32,303 nt of DNA from an uncultured Gammaproteobacteria bacterium (GCA_903862645.1 CAIOZF010000215.1:1-32303); one strand, 5' to 3'. Positions 8,766-17,659 are shown, numbered from the stretch's first letter. Notes: generated by a model from the letters alone, not told the origin. Program-made: numbers and translations.

Positions 8766-9206
8766 TCAGAAGGAATCCTCGGTCTGGCCCAGCAACTCGC
8801 GAAAGGCCTTGGGGACAGGGGCGATCTTATGCTTGTCAAAATCGAAGAACACCACACCCATCTTGGCATTGCAGACCACGCGATCAAGCGCAGAGTTGGT
8901 AATCTGGAAACAGACGTCGCAGCCATAGCGATTGAAACGGCCGACACCGACATCGATGATCAACAGATCATTGGCAAAAGACTCTGAGCGATAATCCACG
9001 GCGAGATCAGTAACGACCATGCCCAGACCGAAAATATTGGCTTCGGTAAATCCGAGGTTAGAGAGAAACTGCAGACGCGCCTCGTGGACAATGTGCACCA
9101 TGGCAACACTGTTCAGGTGTTTCGCGTAGTTGAGATCACTGATGCCCACCGGGTAGCGCATCGTGAACAGGAATTCTTCAGGCATGGTGATTTTAACGCG
9201 CGGCAT
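8766..9206 (-). CDS. Acyl-CoA thioesterase-like hotdog protein (4HBT/YbgC family)
   Basis: The 146-residue product fits a single hotdog domain. The motif VGISDLNYAKHLNS...HEARLQFL (about 20-48) matches the 4-hydroxybenzoyl-CoA thioesterase pattern (DxNxxxHxNN plus E-A-R), with D24 as the likely catalytic acid. Later strands read DLAVDYRSES and NAKMGVVFFDFDKHK. It probably hydrolyses an acyl-CoA, substrate unknown. ATG at 9206 follows GGGG by about 6 nt and starts just before the homology; the upstream extension has no family similarity. Its position directly ahead of lptFG hints at an envelope-lipid role, but this is inference from context. Confidence 0.82.
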   Translation of the reverse strand: MPRVKITMPEEFLFTMRYPVGISDLNYAKHLNSVAMVHIVHEARLQFLSNLGFTEANIFGLGMVVTDLAVDYRSESFANDLLIIDVGVGRFNRYGCDVCFQITNSALDRVVCNAKMGVVFFDFDKHKIAPVPKAFRELLGQTEDSF

Positions 9207-9270
9207 ACGGACCCCATTGGTGCGAGTGAATTGCCCGACAGGGCATGCGGGTGGCGTGTATTTTTCTAAG

Positions 9271-9287
9271 TTGCCAACTGTTGGCAA
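9271..9287. promoter_or_regulatory. Perfect palindrome upstream of the thioesterase-lptFG operon (candidate operator)
   Basis: TTGCCAACTGTTGGCAA is a perfect palindrome with 8-nt arms around one base, 65-81 nt before the thioesterase start. It could bind a dimeric repressor. The core TTGCCAACnGTTG also occurs at 19325-19337 in the promoter region of the cytochrome-copper genes. Confidence 0.4.
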
Positions 9288-9378
9288 TCCACCCGTCGAC
9301 AAGGCCGCCAATTCTAATCACCGACGCCTGATAAGTACACTTCTTTACCCCGGCATCCATTCGAGTGACTCTCTTCTA

Positions 9379-9407
9379 TTGCTTAACATACTGAATATAT
9401 TTAGGAT
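9379..9407 (+). promoter_or_regulatory. Candidate sigma70 promoter for pepA
   Basis: TTGCTT (9379-9384) and TAGGAT (9402-9407) are separated by exactly 17 nt. Each matches the consensus at four of six positions. The transcript would start about 58 nt before the pepA ATG at 9473. Confidence 0.4.
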
Positions 9408-9472
9408 TGTGACAAACCCAGGCGCCAGCAAAGCCTGATCCACCCGCAGTTGTCATCAGGGAACCTCTTATC

Positions 9473-10960
9473 ATGAAATACTCACTACAGTCCGGCAGCC
9501 TCCCTGCCAAAGCCACTGACTGCCTCGTCGTAGGAGTCTGGACCAAGGGCAAACTCACGGCGCCAGCGGCGGCACTCGATGCCCATCTGGAGGGGGAACT
9601 TACCCGCATCGTCGCGTCCGGTGATGTCAGCGGCAAGGTCGGTGACACGCTGTTCTGCCATCCGCAATCTGCTCTCTGCAAACGTGTGCTGCTGGTGGGT
9701 TGCGGCGAAGAGGGCAGTCTGGATGCCCGCAATTACCGCAAGGCGGTAAGTGCAACGAGCAAGGCGCTGCTGAAAACCTCCGCCAAAGACGCTGTCATCA
9801 CGCTGGCAGAGTTGCCACTGAAGGATCGCGATGCGGCCTGGTCCGTCACGCTGTTGGTACAGGAGTGTGACAGCAACACCTATCAATACGATCACACCAA
9901 GAGCAAGAAGAAACCGGCTCATCACCTCAAGTCCATTGCCGTGAGCAGTGCAGTGGATGCCAATCGCAAGGCCCTCAACGAAGCGTTGAAGGCGGGCGAG
10001 AGCATCGCCAAGGGCGTGAGCGCAGCCAGGGAGCTGGGCAATCTGCCAGGCAATATCTGCACGCCGACCTACCTCGCCGACACCGCAGTGAAACTGGCCG
10101 GACATTACAAGACCCTGAGCACCAAGGTGCTGACCGAGAAGCAGATGGAGAAGCTCGGTATGGGATCGTTGCTGTCCGTGAGCCATGGCTCCAAGGAAGA
10201 GGCAAAGCTGATCGTCATCGAATACAAGGGTGCCGCCAAGGCCGACAGCAAACCCTACGTGCTGGTGGGCAAGGGCATCACCTTCGACACCGGCGGCATC
10301 AGCCTCAAACCGGGACTGGGCATGGATGAGATGAAGTTCGACATGTGCGGCGCTGCCAGCGTGATCGGCACCATGACTGCCGTTGCGGAACTGGGCCTGC
10401 CCATCAATGTCATCGGAGTAATTGCCGCTGCTGAGAACATGCCTGGCAATGGTGCCACCAAGCCGGGCGACATCGTCACCAGCATGGCCGGACTGACCAT
10501 CGAAATCCTCAATACCGACGCCGAAGGCCGTCTGGTGTTGTGCGATGCGCTCACTTATGTGGAGCGCTTCAAGCCGAAAACCGTGATCGACATCGCTACG
10601 CTGACCGGCGCCGCCGTTGCCACCTTCGCCGACCAGACCAGCGCCCTGCTCAGCACGCACCAGCCATTGGCCGATGAGCTGCTGGAGATCAGCCAGCACA
10701 CTCTGGACTTCGTCTGGCAGTTGCCGCTCTGGGAAGAGTACCAGTCATTGCTGGACAGCAATTTTGCGGACATCGCCAACATCGGCGGACCCAGGGCCGG
10801 CACCATTACTGCCGCCTGTTTCCTGTCGCGCTTCACGAAGAAGTATCACTGGGCACACTTGGATATCGCCGGCACCGCGTGGCTCTCCGGCGGACAGAAA
10901 GGCGCGACTGGCCGCCCGGTGCCGCTGCTGGTGGAATACCTGCGACGTCAAAAAGCTTGA
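9473..10960 (+). CDS. pepA: Leucyl aminopeptidase (cytosol aminopeptidase, M17)
   Basis: This 495-residue M17 peptidase removes N-terminal residues from peptides using two metal ions; E. coli PepA also binds DNA as a XerCD accessory and pyrimidine regulator. The catalytic half is intact: VGKGITFDTGGISLKP (K267, D272, catalytic K279), DMCGAASVIG (D290) and NTDAEGRLVLCDALTY (D349, E351, R353). The N-terminal macro-like domain covers about residues 1-160. AGGGAA precedes the ATG by about 9 nt. In many gammaproteobacteria pepA is followed by holC and valS; here only an inverted repeat separates it from valS. Confidence 0.96.
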   Translation: MKYSLQSGSLPAKATDCLVVGVWTKGKLTAPAAALDAHLEGELTRIVASGDVSGKVGDTLFCHPQSALCKRVLLVGCGEEGSLDARNYRKAVSATSKALLKTSAKDAVITLAELPLKDRDAAWSVTLLVQECDSNTYQYDHTKSKKKPAHHLKSIAVSSAVDANRKALNEALKAGESIAKGVSAARELGNLPGNICTPTYLADTAVKLAGHYKTLSTKVLTEKQMEKLGMGSLLSVSHGSKEEAKLIVIEYKGAAKADSKPYVLVGKGITFDTGGISLKPGLGMDEMKFDMCGAASVIGTMTAVAELGLPINVIGVIAAAENMPGNGATKPGDIVTSMAGLTIEILNTDAEGRLVLCDALTYVERFKPKTVIDIATLTGAAVATFADQTSALLSTHQPLADELLEISQHTLDFVWQLPLWEEYQSLLDSNFADIANIGGPRAGTITAACFLSRFTKKYHWAHLDIAGTAWLSGGQKGATGRPVPLLVEYLRRQKA

Positions 10961-10975
10961 TTGAGTTTGCGCCGC

Positions 10976-11092
10976 AAGAGCGGGCTGCGGGCAACTTCGG
11001 CGGTGACCGTCTTGAGCCATGGCTGGCGAAAGCGAGCCTACACGGACGTATTCACGGCGTGTCACCGCTGAACTTGCCCGCAGCCCGCTCTT
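10976..11092. repeat. Long inverted repeat between pepA and valS
   Basis: Two 32-nt arms (10976-11007 and 11061-11092) pair at 30 of 32 positions around a 53-nt loop. The arms contain GAGCGGGCTGCGGGCAACTT; the loop contains GGACGTATTCACGGCG. No T-tract follows, so this is unlikely to be a simple terminator. I recall similar GGACGTATTCACGGCG-type intergenic repeats in other gammaproteobacteria but cannot verify that here. It ends 58 nt before the valS ATG and would lie in its leader if transcription came from pepA. Confidence 0.75.
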
Positions 11093-11150
11093 ACTGAGGT
11101 ATACTCACTGCCAGTTTCACACCCACCCGAAATCACAGTTGCAGCATTCA

Positions 11151-13970
11151 ATGGACAAGACTTACCAACCCAATCAGATCGAAAGTCACTGGTACAAACA
11201 CTGGGAAGAGAACGGCTACTTCGCCCCTGCAGGCGACGGCGAGGCCTACTCCATCGCGATCCCGCCGCCGAATGTGACCGGCCGTCTGCACATGGGCCAT
11301 GGCTTCCAGAACGCCATCATGGACGCACTGATCCGCTATAACCGCATGCTTGGCAAGAAGACACTTTGGCAGGTCGGGACCGACCACGCCGGTATCGCTA
11401 CGCAGATGGTGGTCGAGCGGCAGCTGATGCGCCAGAACAAGACCCGCCACGATCTGGGCCGCGAGGCCTTCGTCGACAAGGTGTGGGAGTGGAAGGAAGA
11501 GTCCGGCAACATCATCACGCAACAGATTCGTCGACTGGGTTCCTCCATCGATTGGAGCCGAGAGCGCTTCACCATGGACGAGGAGTTCTCCAAGGTCGTC
11601 GAGCGAGTCTTCGTCGAACTCTATGACCAGAACCTGATCTACCGTGGCAACCGCCTGGTGAATTGGGACCCGAAACTGCACACCGCCGTCTCGGATCTGG
11701 AAGTCCTCTCCGAAGAGGAAGACGGTTTCCTGTGGCACTTCCGCTATCCGCTGGCCGATGGCGCGAGCACCCGCAAGGGCGACAATTACATCACCATTGC
11801 CACCACCCGCCCCGAGACGCTGCTGGGCGATACTGCCGTGGCCGTCAATCCGAATGACGAGCGCTATCAGGACCTGATCGGCAAATTCGTCGAACTGCCA
11901 CTGTGCGGTCGCCGCATCCCAATCGTCGCCGACGAATATGTTGATGCCGCCTTCGGAACCGGTTGCGTGAAAATCACCCCGGCACACGATTTCAACGACT
12001 ATGAAGTGGGCAAACGCCACAACCTGCCCATGATCAACATCTTGACTCCGGATGCGTCGATCAACGAGAACGCCCCCGAGGCCTATCGGGGCATGGACCG
12101 ATTCGATGCGCGCAAAAAAGTTGTCGCAGATATAGAGGCGTTGGGTCTGTTGGAGAAGATCGATCCGCATAAGCTCAAAGTGCCGCGTGGCGACCGCACC
12201 AATGCCATCATCGAACCCTATCTGACTAACCAGTGGTATGTGGCCGTGCAGGATCTGGCTGGCCCTGCCATCAAGGCGGTGGAAGACGGCGACATCGAAT
12301 TTGTGCCCAAGACTTGGGAGAACACCTACTTCGCGTGGATGCGTGATCTGCAGGACTGGTGCATCAGCCGTCAGCTCTGGTGGGGCCACCGCATTCCGGC
12401 GTGGTATGACGAGGAAGGCAAAATCTATGTGGGCTACAACGAGGCGGATGTCCGTCAGAAGTACAGCCTCGCCGACAGCCTCAGCCTGCGTCAGGATGAG
12501 GATGTGCTCGACACCTGGTTCTCCTCAGCGCTGTGGACCTTCGCCACGCTCGGCTGGCCGAACGATCAAGAAACATTGAAGACATTCCACCCGACAGACG
12601 TGCTGGTCACCGGCTTTGACATCATCTTCTTCTGGGTCGCCCGCATGATCATGATGACGCTGAAGTTTACCGGCGAAGTCCCATTCAAGACGGTCTACAT
12701 CACCGGTCTGGTGCGCGACGAAAACGGCCAGAAGATGTCCAAATCCAAGGGCAACATTCTCGACCCCATCGACCTCATCGACGGCATCGATCTGGAGGAG
12801 TTGGTCACCAAACGCACCAGCGATCTGATGCAGCCGCAACTCGAAGATAAGATCGCGAAGTTCACCCGCGCAGCCTTCCCCGAAGGCATCACCGCCTACG
12901 GCACCGACGCGCTGCGTTTCACGTTCTACTCCTTGGCGTCCACCGGCCGCGACATCAAGTTCGACTTGAACCGCATGGAAGGCTTCCGCAATTTCTGCAA
13001 CAAAATCTGGAACGCATCGCGCTATGTACTGATGAATTCCGAAGAAAAAGGCATCGTCTTCCATCAGGCCAAACAAGATGCGCTGCGTGAGCGCGACTAC
13101 TTCAGTCTCGCCGACCGCTGGATCATGTCGCGCTTTCAGCGCACCGTGCAACAGGTTCACGGGCATATGGCAGCTTACCGCTTCGACCTGCTCTCCCAGA
13201 CCATTTACGATTTTTTCTGGAACGAGTATTGCGACTGGTACCTGGAGCTGACCAAACCCGTCCTGTGGGACGAGGAGAATCATCCTGATCACGCCCAGAC
13301 CACGCGCCTGACACTGCTGACAGTGCTCGAAGGCAGTCTGCGATTGAGCCATCCACTGATGCCATTCATCACTGAAGAGATATGGCAGCGGGTCTCGCCG
13401 CTGCTCGATCTGCGGCAGGAGGGCGAAAACAAGAGCCTGATGAACCAGCCCTATCCGCAGGCAGATATATCGCTGATCAACGAACAGGCCGAGGCCGACA
13501 TCGACTGGGTCAAGGGCATCATTCTCGGCATCCGCAACATTCGCGGCGAGATGGACATTGCCCCCGGCAAGGCCATTCCCGTGCTGCTGCGCCATGGCAA
13601 TGAGGAAGATCGTCGCCGTCTCGAAGAGAATCGCGTGTTCCTGAGCAAACTCGCCAAGCTCGCGGACATCACGATGCTGGATGCGCACACCGAACCGCCG
13701 ATGGCAGCCACACAGCTCTACGGCCACATCGAGATTCTGGTGCCACTGGCTGGCCTGATCGACAAGGACGCCGAGGCTACGCGTCTGGAGAAAGAGATCG
13801 CTAAGCTGGAGAAGAATCTGGCCGGCATTGCCGCCAAGCTCAGCAATGCCAAGTTCGTGGACAACGCGCCGAAGGAAATCGTCGATGTGGAGCGCGAGCG
13901 CCAGCGCGCCAACGAATCCGCCATCTGGGCGCTCCAGGAAAAACTGGAAAAGATCCGCGCCCTGGACTGA
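11151..13970 (+). CDS. valS: Valine--tRNA ligase
   Basis: ValRS charges tRNA-Val and edits mischarged threonine. The 939-residue protein has the class I signatures HMGH (47-50, in [14 protein letters not shown]) and KMSKS (528-532), a CP1 editing domain between them ([17 protein letters not shown]...[12 protein letters not shown]), the anticodon-binding helical domain, and a C-terminal coiled coil ([20 protein letters not shown]...). ATG at 11151 begins [18 protein letters not shown], the normal ValRS start; in-frame sequence further upstream runs through the inverted repeat and is not credible as coding. The gene is followed 11 nt later by a REP-like hairpin. Confidence 0.97.
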   Translation: MDKTYQPNQIESHWYKHWEENGYFAPAGDGEAYSIAIPPPNVTGRLHMGHGFQNAIMDALIRYNRMLGKKTLWQVGTDHAGIATQMVVERQLMRQNKTRHDLGREAFVDKVWEWKEESGNIITQQIRRLGSSIDWSRERFTMDEEFSKVVERVFVELYDQNLIYRGNRLVNWDPKLHTAVSDLEVLSEEEDGFLWHFRYPLADGASTRKGDNYITIATTRPETLLGDTAVAVNPNDERYQDLIGKFVELPLCGRRIPIVADEYVDAAFGTGCVKITPAHDFNDYEVGKRHNLPMINILTPDASINENAPEAYRGMDRFDARKKVVADIEALGLLEKIDPHKLKVPRGDRTNAIIEPYLTNQWYVAVQDLAGPAIKAVEDGDIEFVPKTWENTYFAWMRDLQDWCISRQLWWGHRIPAWYDEEGKIYVGYNEADVRQKYSLADSLSLRQDEDVLDTWFSSALWTFATLGWPNDQETLKTFHPTDVLVTGFDIIFFWVARMIMMTLKFTGEVPFKTVYITGLVRDENGQKMSKSKGNILDPIDLIDGIDLEELVTKRTSDLMQPQLEDKIAKFTRAAFPEGITAYGTDALRFTFYSLASTGRDIKFDLNRMEGFRNFCNKIWNASRYVLMNSEEKGIVFHQAKQDALRERDYFSLADRWIMSRFQRTVQQVHGHMAAYRFDLLSQTIYDFFWNEYCDWYLELTKPVLWDEENHPDHAQTTRLTLLTVLEGSLRLSHPLMPFITEEIWQRVSPLLDLRQEGENKSLMNQPYPQADISLINEQAEADIDWVKGIILGIRNIRGEMDIAPGKAIPVLLRHGNEEDRRRLEENRVFLSKLAKLADITMLDAHTEPPMAATQLYGHIEILVPLAGLIDKDAEATRLEKEIAKLEKNLAGIAAKLSNAKFVDNAPKEIVDVERERQRANESAIWALQEKLEKIRALD

Positions 13971-13981
13971 TCTACGCACGT

Positions 13982-14044
13982 GTGGGAGCGGGCCTGCCCG
14001 CGATTGGATCAACACAAATCAATCGCGGGCAGGCCCGCTCCCAC
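13982..14044. repeat. Perfect REP-like inverted repeat downstream of valS
   Basis: Two 24-nt arms (13982-14005 and 14021-14044) pair without a mismatch around a 15-nt loop. The arm begins GTGGGAGCGGGCCTGCCCGC, very like Pseudomonas REP sequences as I remember them. It shares 18 exact bases with the element at 470-527 (inverse orientation) and its outer arm with 6449-6513. It lies between the convergent valS and the broken polyphosphate phosphotransferase gene, and could end or stabilise transcripts. Confidence 0.82.
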
Positions 14045-14125
14045 GGTTGCTTTCCCGCATAAACTCATGGAGTGGACTGGGCTTCGAGACGATCGACCGG
14101 CTCTGAGTCTGGAACTGCAGCAAGA

Positions 14126-14754
14126 TTATTCGGATGAGATGGCGCCGAGATCCAACACGCCCTCTAGCCCCTTGCACAATCTGCTGAGAATTTGCACGCG
14201 GGCAAACTTCTTGTCGTCGCCGGCCACCAGTGTCCATGGCGCCCGCACAGTACTGGTGTGCGCGACCATGTCGTTGACGGCGAGCTTGTACTGATTCCAC
14301 TTCTCACGGTTGCGCCAGTCTTCCTCGGTAATCTTGTACTTCTTCAACTCATTGCCCTGGCGCTCCTGAAAGCGTTTGAGCTGCTCCTCAAAACTGATGT
14401 GCACCCAGAACTTCACCACAGCGGTCCCGTGATTGGTCAACTGCTCCTCGAAATGGTTGATCTCCTCGTAGGAACGCAACCACTCAATACGACCGGCAAA
14501 CCCCTCCACGCGTTCAACCAGGACACACCCGTACCATGATCGGTCATACATGGTCATGTAGCCTTCGCGTGGCAGGTGACGCCAGAACCGCCACAGGTAG
14601 CGGCGCCTTCGACACCGGACACGATAATGATCAGGGCCTTGCCGCTCTGGCGCAGCTTCATCTGCAGGTTCAGAAGGCGCGTATGCGCCTCGGGTTCGGC
14701 TTTCTTGTATTCCTCCTTGGAGAGCGAACGCCCCACTTCTGCCGCTTCGAACAT
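14126..14754 (-). pseudogene. Polyphosphate:AMP phosphotransferase (tandem PPK2 domains), internally deleted and frameshifted
   Basis: The intact family (Pap, about 500 residues) has two PPK2 domains and makes ADP from AMP and polyphosphate. Here the N-terminus MFEAAEVGRSLSKEEYKKAE runs to GKALIIIVSGVEGA, just where the domain-1 Walker A should continue. At about 14600-14607 it then jumps, in another frame, to YLWRFWRHLP...YDRSWYGCVLVERVEGFA, sequence characteristic of domain 2, and continues to a normal-looking C-terminus ending at TAA 14126-14128. Roughly 300 residues, including both Walker A loops, are missing and the frame is broken. Either a real deletion or an assembly collapse between the two related domains could explain this. 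An active kinase is very unlikely. Confidence 0.85.
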
Positions 14755-14790
14755 ATTTTTGTAACCACTTCCCGCGCACACGGGCACTTG

Positions 14791-14819
14791 TTGAGGGATA
14801 TGACTTTATTAAATATAAG
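14791..14819 (+). promoter_or_regulatory. Candidate sigma70 promoter for the NosR-like gene
   Basis: TTGAGG (14791-14796) and TATAAG (14814-14819) are separated by 17 nt and match the consensus at four and five of six positions. The leader to the ATG at 14961 would be about 135 nt and includes a small hairpin (CGCAC CACA GTGCG at 14828-14841 approximately). Confidence 0.45.
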
Positions 14820-14960
14820 GTTATTCCGCACCACAGTGCGTTTCACAAAAGGTCACGACCATGGCACAAACCGTGTCACTTCAGCGCTGGAGTGCATTTC
14901 TCTCACAGGGTATATTAGGCCTCGGCTTTGAATCACTCCAAGCACAGGAATAATAAGAAT

Positions 14961-16973
14961 ATGCGCCGCCTGACCTTCCCTTCAGTACTGTTGGCATGCC
15001 TGCTCGCCCTTTATACCACCTCCGTTTTCGCCAAAACTCCTTTTACCATGGTGCTCGAACCGGACTGGTTCAATGAGGTGTTGCCTGACGCCGCGACCTT
15101 CTCGGAGAAGGAGCTGGGAGAGGCGCCGGTATACCGCGGCTACCGCAAAAATCCTGAGACCGGCGCACAGGAGCAGGTCGGTTTCGTATTTCTGACTGAC
15201 GACTATCCCCCTGAGCGCGTTGGTTATGCGGCACCGATTGACCTCCTGGTCGGCATGGACATGCAAGGCGTCGTCACCAATATCAAGGTGCTCGACTACT
15301 ACGAGTCCTATTTGTACTCACGGGGCGACTTCGTGGACAACTCTTTCTTCCTCAACCAGTTTCGCCGCAAGCCGATCACGGACGAATTCCGCCTGAACCG
15401 TGACATCGATGGTTTGACCGCCGCTACCGCCACCAGTAGCGCCATCTCACGCAGCGTCGGTGAGACAGCGCGGCGAGTCGCCCGTGCCTATCTCGGCTAC
15501 GGGGCGGGCTCGGAAGAAGAGCAAAACAACAATGTCAATGCGCTGGCCCTGCTGGAACCACTGACGTGGGGGCAGATGACCGACCAGGGCATGATCAGCG
15601 TCATGAACACCCGCAACGCCGAGGGCAGTGAACTGCAACTGGCCTTCACCTACATCGGCAAGCCTGCGCTGGGGCAATTCTTCATCGGCGAGACAGCATT
15701 CAACACCGTGGAATCCGATGCCGCCTTCCGCGCCGGCGGTGGCGAGCTGATGTTGATCGCCCCGAGCGGTCCGGGCGCAGGGGTCTCCTATCGCCAGTTT
15801 CCGATGTCAGTGCGACAAGGAGAGATCACCCGTCGCGTGGCTGGTAATCGCTTCAGCAATGCCGGGCCGGCCACTGAAGGTGCCATCACCGGACACGCCA
15901 ATTATGCAGTGGCAATCGCCATGCACCCGGACTTTGATATCAGCCAGCCATTCACTCTGATCTATCACGTTCCCGGAGGAGGAGGTGATGCCACGGCGGA
16001 ATACGCGCTCAACGGAGTCGGCCTGGCACTGGCGAAGAATGAACCAATCCTCTCCCAGGATCAGCTATTGGAAGCGCAGCTGGCCAACGCCAGTTTCTTC
16101 GAAAGGTTGCGAGTGGCACCGCCATGGGGCATCACGCCGTGGAGCGACGTCGTGCTGCTGCTGATTCTGTTCACGCTAGTCATGGTCGCGTTCCTGCGCA
16201 AAAGTGCTCCTGTGCGCTGGGTGGCAATGACGATGACGCTGTTGTATCTGGGATTTTTCAAGGCGGGCTTCCTATCGGTGTCACACATCACCAGTGTGCT
16301 GAAACAGGGCCCGGAGGTCCTCACCAGCAACCTCCCGACACTGATGATCGTCACATTTACTTTGGTTACCACGCTGATCTGGGGCCGGGTATTCTGCTCG
16401 TCCCTGTGTCCCTTCGGAGCACTGCAGGATTTCATTGCCCGCTTTTCGCCCAAACACTGGCGGATCAAGTTGCCACAGAAAATTCATGATAATGCCTTGT
16501 ATATCAAATACGGCGTTCTAGCGCTGATTCTGACGCTGGCGCTGACCAACCCGAATGTCAGCGTATTCCAGTATTTCGAGCCATTCGGCACCGTGTTCTT
16601 CTTAAGCCCTTCGGTGCTGTTGTGGGTGATCCTGATCGCGATACTGGCAGGCTGCGTGGTGGTCGAACGTTTCTATTGCCGCTACGTCTGCCCGCTGGGC
16701 GCGGCGCTGGGGGTAATATCCTTCGTCAGTCCACTGCGCATCAATCGCGTGCCACAGTGCACAATGTGCAAGGTCTGTGAGCAGAGTTGCCCAACCGGCG
16801 CTATTCGTCGCGAAAAGATCGATTTCAAGGAATGTGTGCGCTGCGATGTCTGCGAAACCAAGCTGATCAAGCTGGCCGGTACCTGCCGTCACCCGATGGA
16901 GGAAATTAATCGGCGCCAGAAGGACAAGCAGATCATCAATGCCATCGACCTGACCCCTGCGGTAACGACATGA
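14961..16973 (+). CDS. NosR-like membrane flavo-iron-sulfur protein (FMN-binding and polyferredoxin)
   Basis: The 670-residue protein has the NosR/NirI order. A signal peptide (1-24) precedes a periplasmic FMN-binding domain with DGLTAATATSSAIS near 150-163, close to the flavinylation motif. About five transmembrane helices follow from residue ~395, with two CxxxCP motifs (CSSLCP 479-484, CRYVCP 573-578). At the C-terminal end are ferredoxin-type clusters CTMCKVCEQSCP (600-611) and CVRCDVC (625-631); the second lacks the usual CP end. NosR passes electrons from the membrane to periplasmic nitrous-oxide reductase, but no nosZ or other nos gene is visible. I infer transfer from quinol to some periplasmic acceptor. 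ATG at 14961 precedes the signal peptide directly; TTG at 14928 is the alternative. A DUF1080 gene follows after 69 nt. Confidence 0.82.
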   Translation: MRRLTFPSVLLACLLALYTTSVFAKTPFTMVLEPDWFNEVLPDAATFSEKELGEAPVYRGYRKNPETGAQEQVGFVFLTDDYPPERVGYAAPIDLLVGMDMQGVVTNIKVLDYYESYLYSRGDFVDNSFFLNQFRRKPITDEFRLNRDIDGLTAATATSSAISRSVGETARRVARAYLGYGAGSEEEQNNNVNALALLEPLTWGQMTDQGMISVMNTRNAEGSELQLAFTYIGKPALGQFFIGETAFNTVESDAAFRAGGGELMLIAPSGPGAGVSYRQFPMSVRQGEITRRVAGNRFSNAGPATEGAITGHANYAVAIAMHPDFDISQPFTLIYHVPGGGGDATAEYALNGVGLALAKNEPILSQDQLLEAQLANASFFERLRVAPPWGITPWSDVVLLLILFTLVMVAFLRKSAPVRWVAMTMTLLYLGFFKAGFLSVSHITSVLKQGPEVLTSNLPTLMIVTFTLVTTLIWGRVFCSSLCPFGALQDFIARFSPKHWRIKLPQKIHDNALYIKYGVLALILTLALTNPNVSVFQYFEPFGTVFFLSPSVLLWVILIAILAGCVVVERFYCRYVCPLGAALGVISFVSPLRINRVPQCTMCKVCEQSCPTGAIRREKIDFKECVRCDVCETKLIKLAGTCRHPMEEINRRQKDKQIINAIDLTPAVTT

Positions 16974-17042
16974 GCCGACCATATAGCTCGGCGTCCAACT
17001 GGCAACTGCACTGAATCGTCTTTAACCAATGGAGTACAGCAC

Positions 17043-17633
17043 ATGAAAAAATCCGCACTTCTCTCTCTGGGGTTGTTGTTTGGCGGCATCGCCGGTGCCG
17101 CCGCCCAGGCTGCCGAAAACGGCTGGACCACGCTGATCGATGGCACCAGTGGCATTGAGAATTTCAATGTCGTGGGCGAAGCCAACTGGAGCGCCACTGA
17201 CGGCACCATCCAGGCCACCGAAGGACCAGGTGCCGCGTTTCTGGTGACCAAGGAGTCCTATGGTGACTTCGAGCTGCGTGCGGAGTTCTGGGTGAGCGAT
17301 GATGCCAACAGCGGCATCTACATGCGCTGTCAGGATGGCACTACCATCACCGACCGGACCTGCTATGAAGCCAACATCTTCGATCAGCGCCCGGACCTGA
17401 CCTTTGGCACCGGTGGCATTGTGCACATCGCCCCTGTAGCCGAGCCTTTCCCCAAGGCCGGTGGCAAGTGGAACACCTATGAGATCACCGTAGACGGTTC
17501 ACATCTGATGGTCACATTGAACGGCGTGAAGACTGCTGATGTGGAAGATACCCAGTTCGCCAGAGGCCCCATCGCGCTGCAATGGGCGCGCGGAACAGTC
17601 CGCTTCCGCAATGTACAGATTCGTCCGTTGTAA
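17043..17633 (+). CDS. Exported DUF1080 (3-keto-disaccharide hydrolase-like) protein
   Basis: The 196-residue protein has a Sec signal peptide (MKKSALLSLGLLFGGIAGAAAQA, cleaved near 23) and one concanavalin-like jelly-roll domain of the DUF1080 family: GWTTLIDGTSGIENFNVVG, DFELRAEFWVSDDANSGIYMR, and the end GPIALQWARGTVRFRNVQIRPL are typical. Some members act on 3-keto-glycosides; many have no known activity, so binding of sugar-like ligands is only a family inference. GGAG lies 8 nt before the ATG. It is 69 nt downstream of the NosR-like gene on the same strand and ends in a strong terminator, suggesting a two-gene transcript. Confidence 0.85.
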   Translation: MKKSALLSLGLLFGGIAGAAAQAAENGWTTLIDGTSGIENFNVVGEANWSATDGTIQATEGPGAAFLVTKESYGDFELRAEFWVSDDANSGIYMRCQDGTTITDRTCYEANIFDQRPDLTFGTGGIVHIAPVAEPFPKAGGKWNTYEITVDGSHLMVTLNGVKTADVEDTQFARGPIALQWARGTVRFRNVQIRPL

Positions 17634-17659
17634 AATTTTTTTCACGTCACGCAAAAAAA

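Noticed and set aside
9485-10699. A 404-codon open frame on the minus strand
   Set aside because: It is antisense to pepA, has no domain signature and shows the shadow composition.
11019-11150. An N-terminal extension of valS by 44 codons
   Set aside because: The extension is encoded by the inverted repeat, has no ValRS homology, and a normal ValRS N-terminus begins at 11151.
11148-14015. Two long minus-strand open frames (413 and 496 codons)
   Set aside because: Both are antisense to valS, whose HMGH and KMSKS motifs prove the plus strand; neither product has recognisable features.
14126-14779. A 217-codon frame read as an intact PPK2-type protein
   Set aside because: Only the part from YLWRFWRHLP onward is PPK2-like; the first third is out-of-frame sequence of PPK2 domain 1, and the nucleotide-binding loop is missing.
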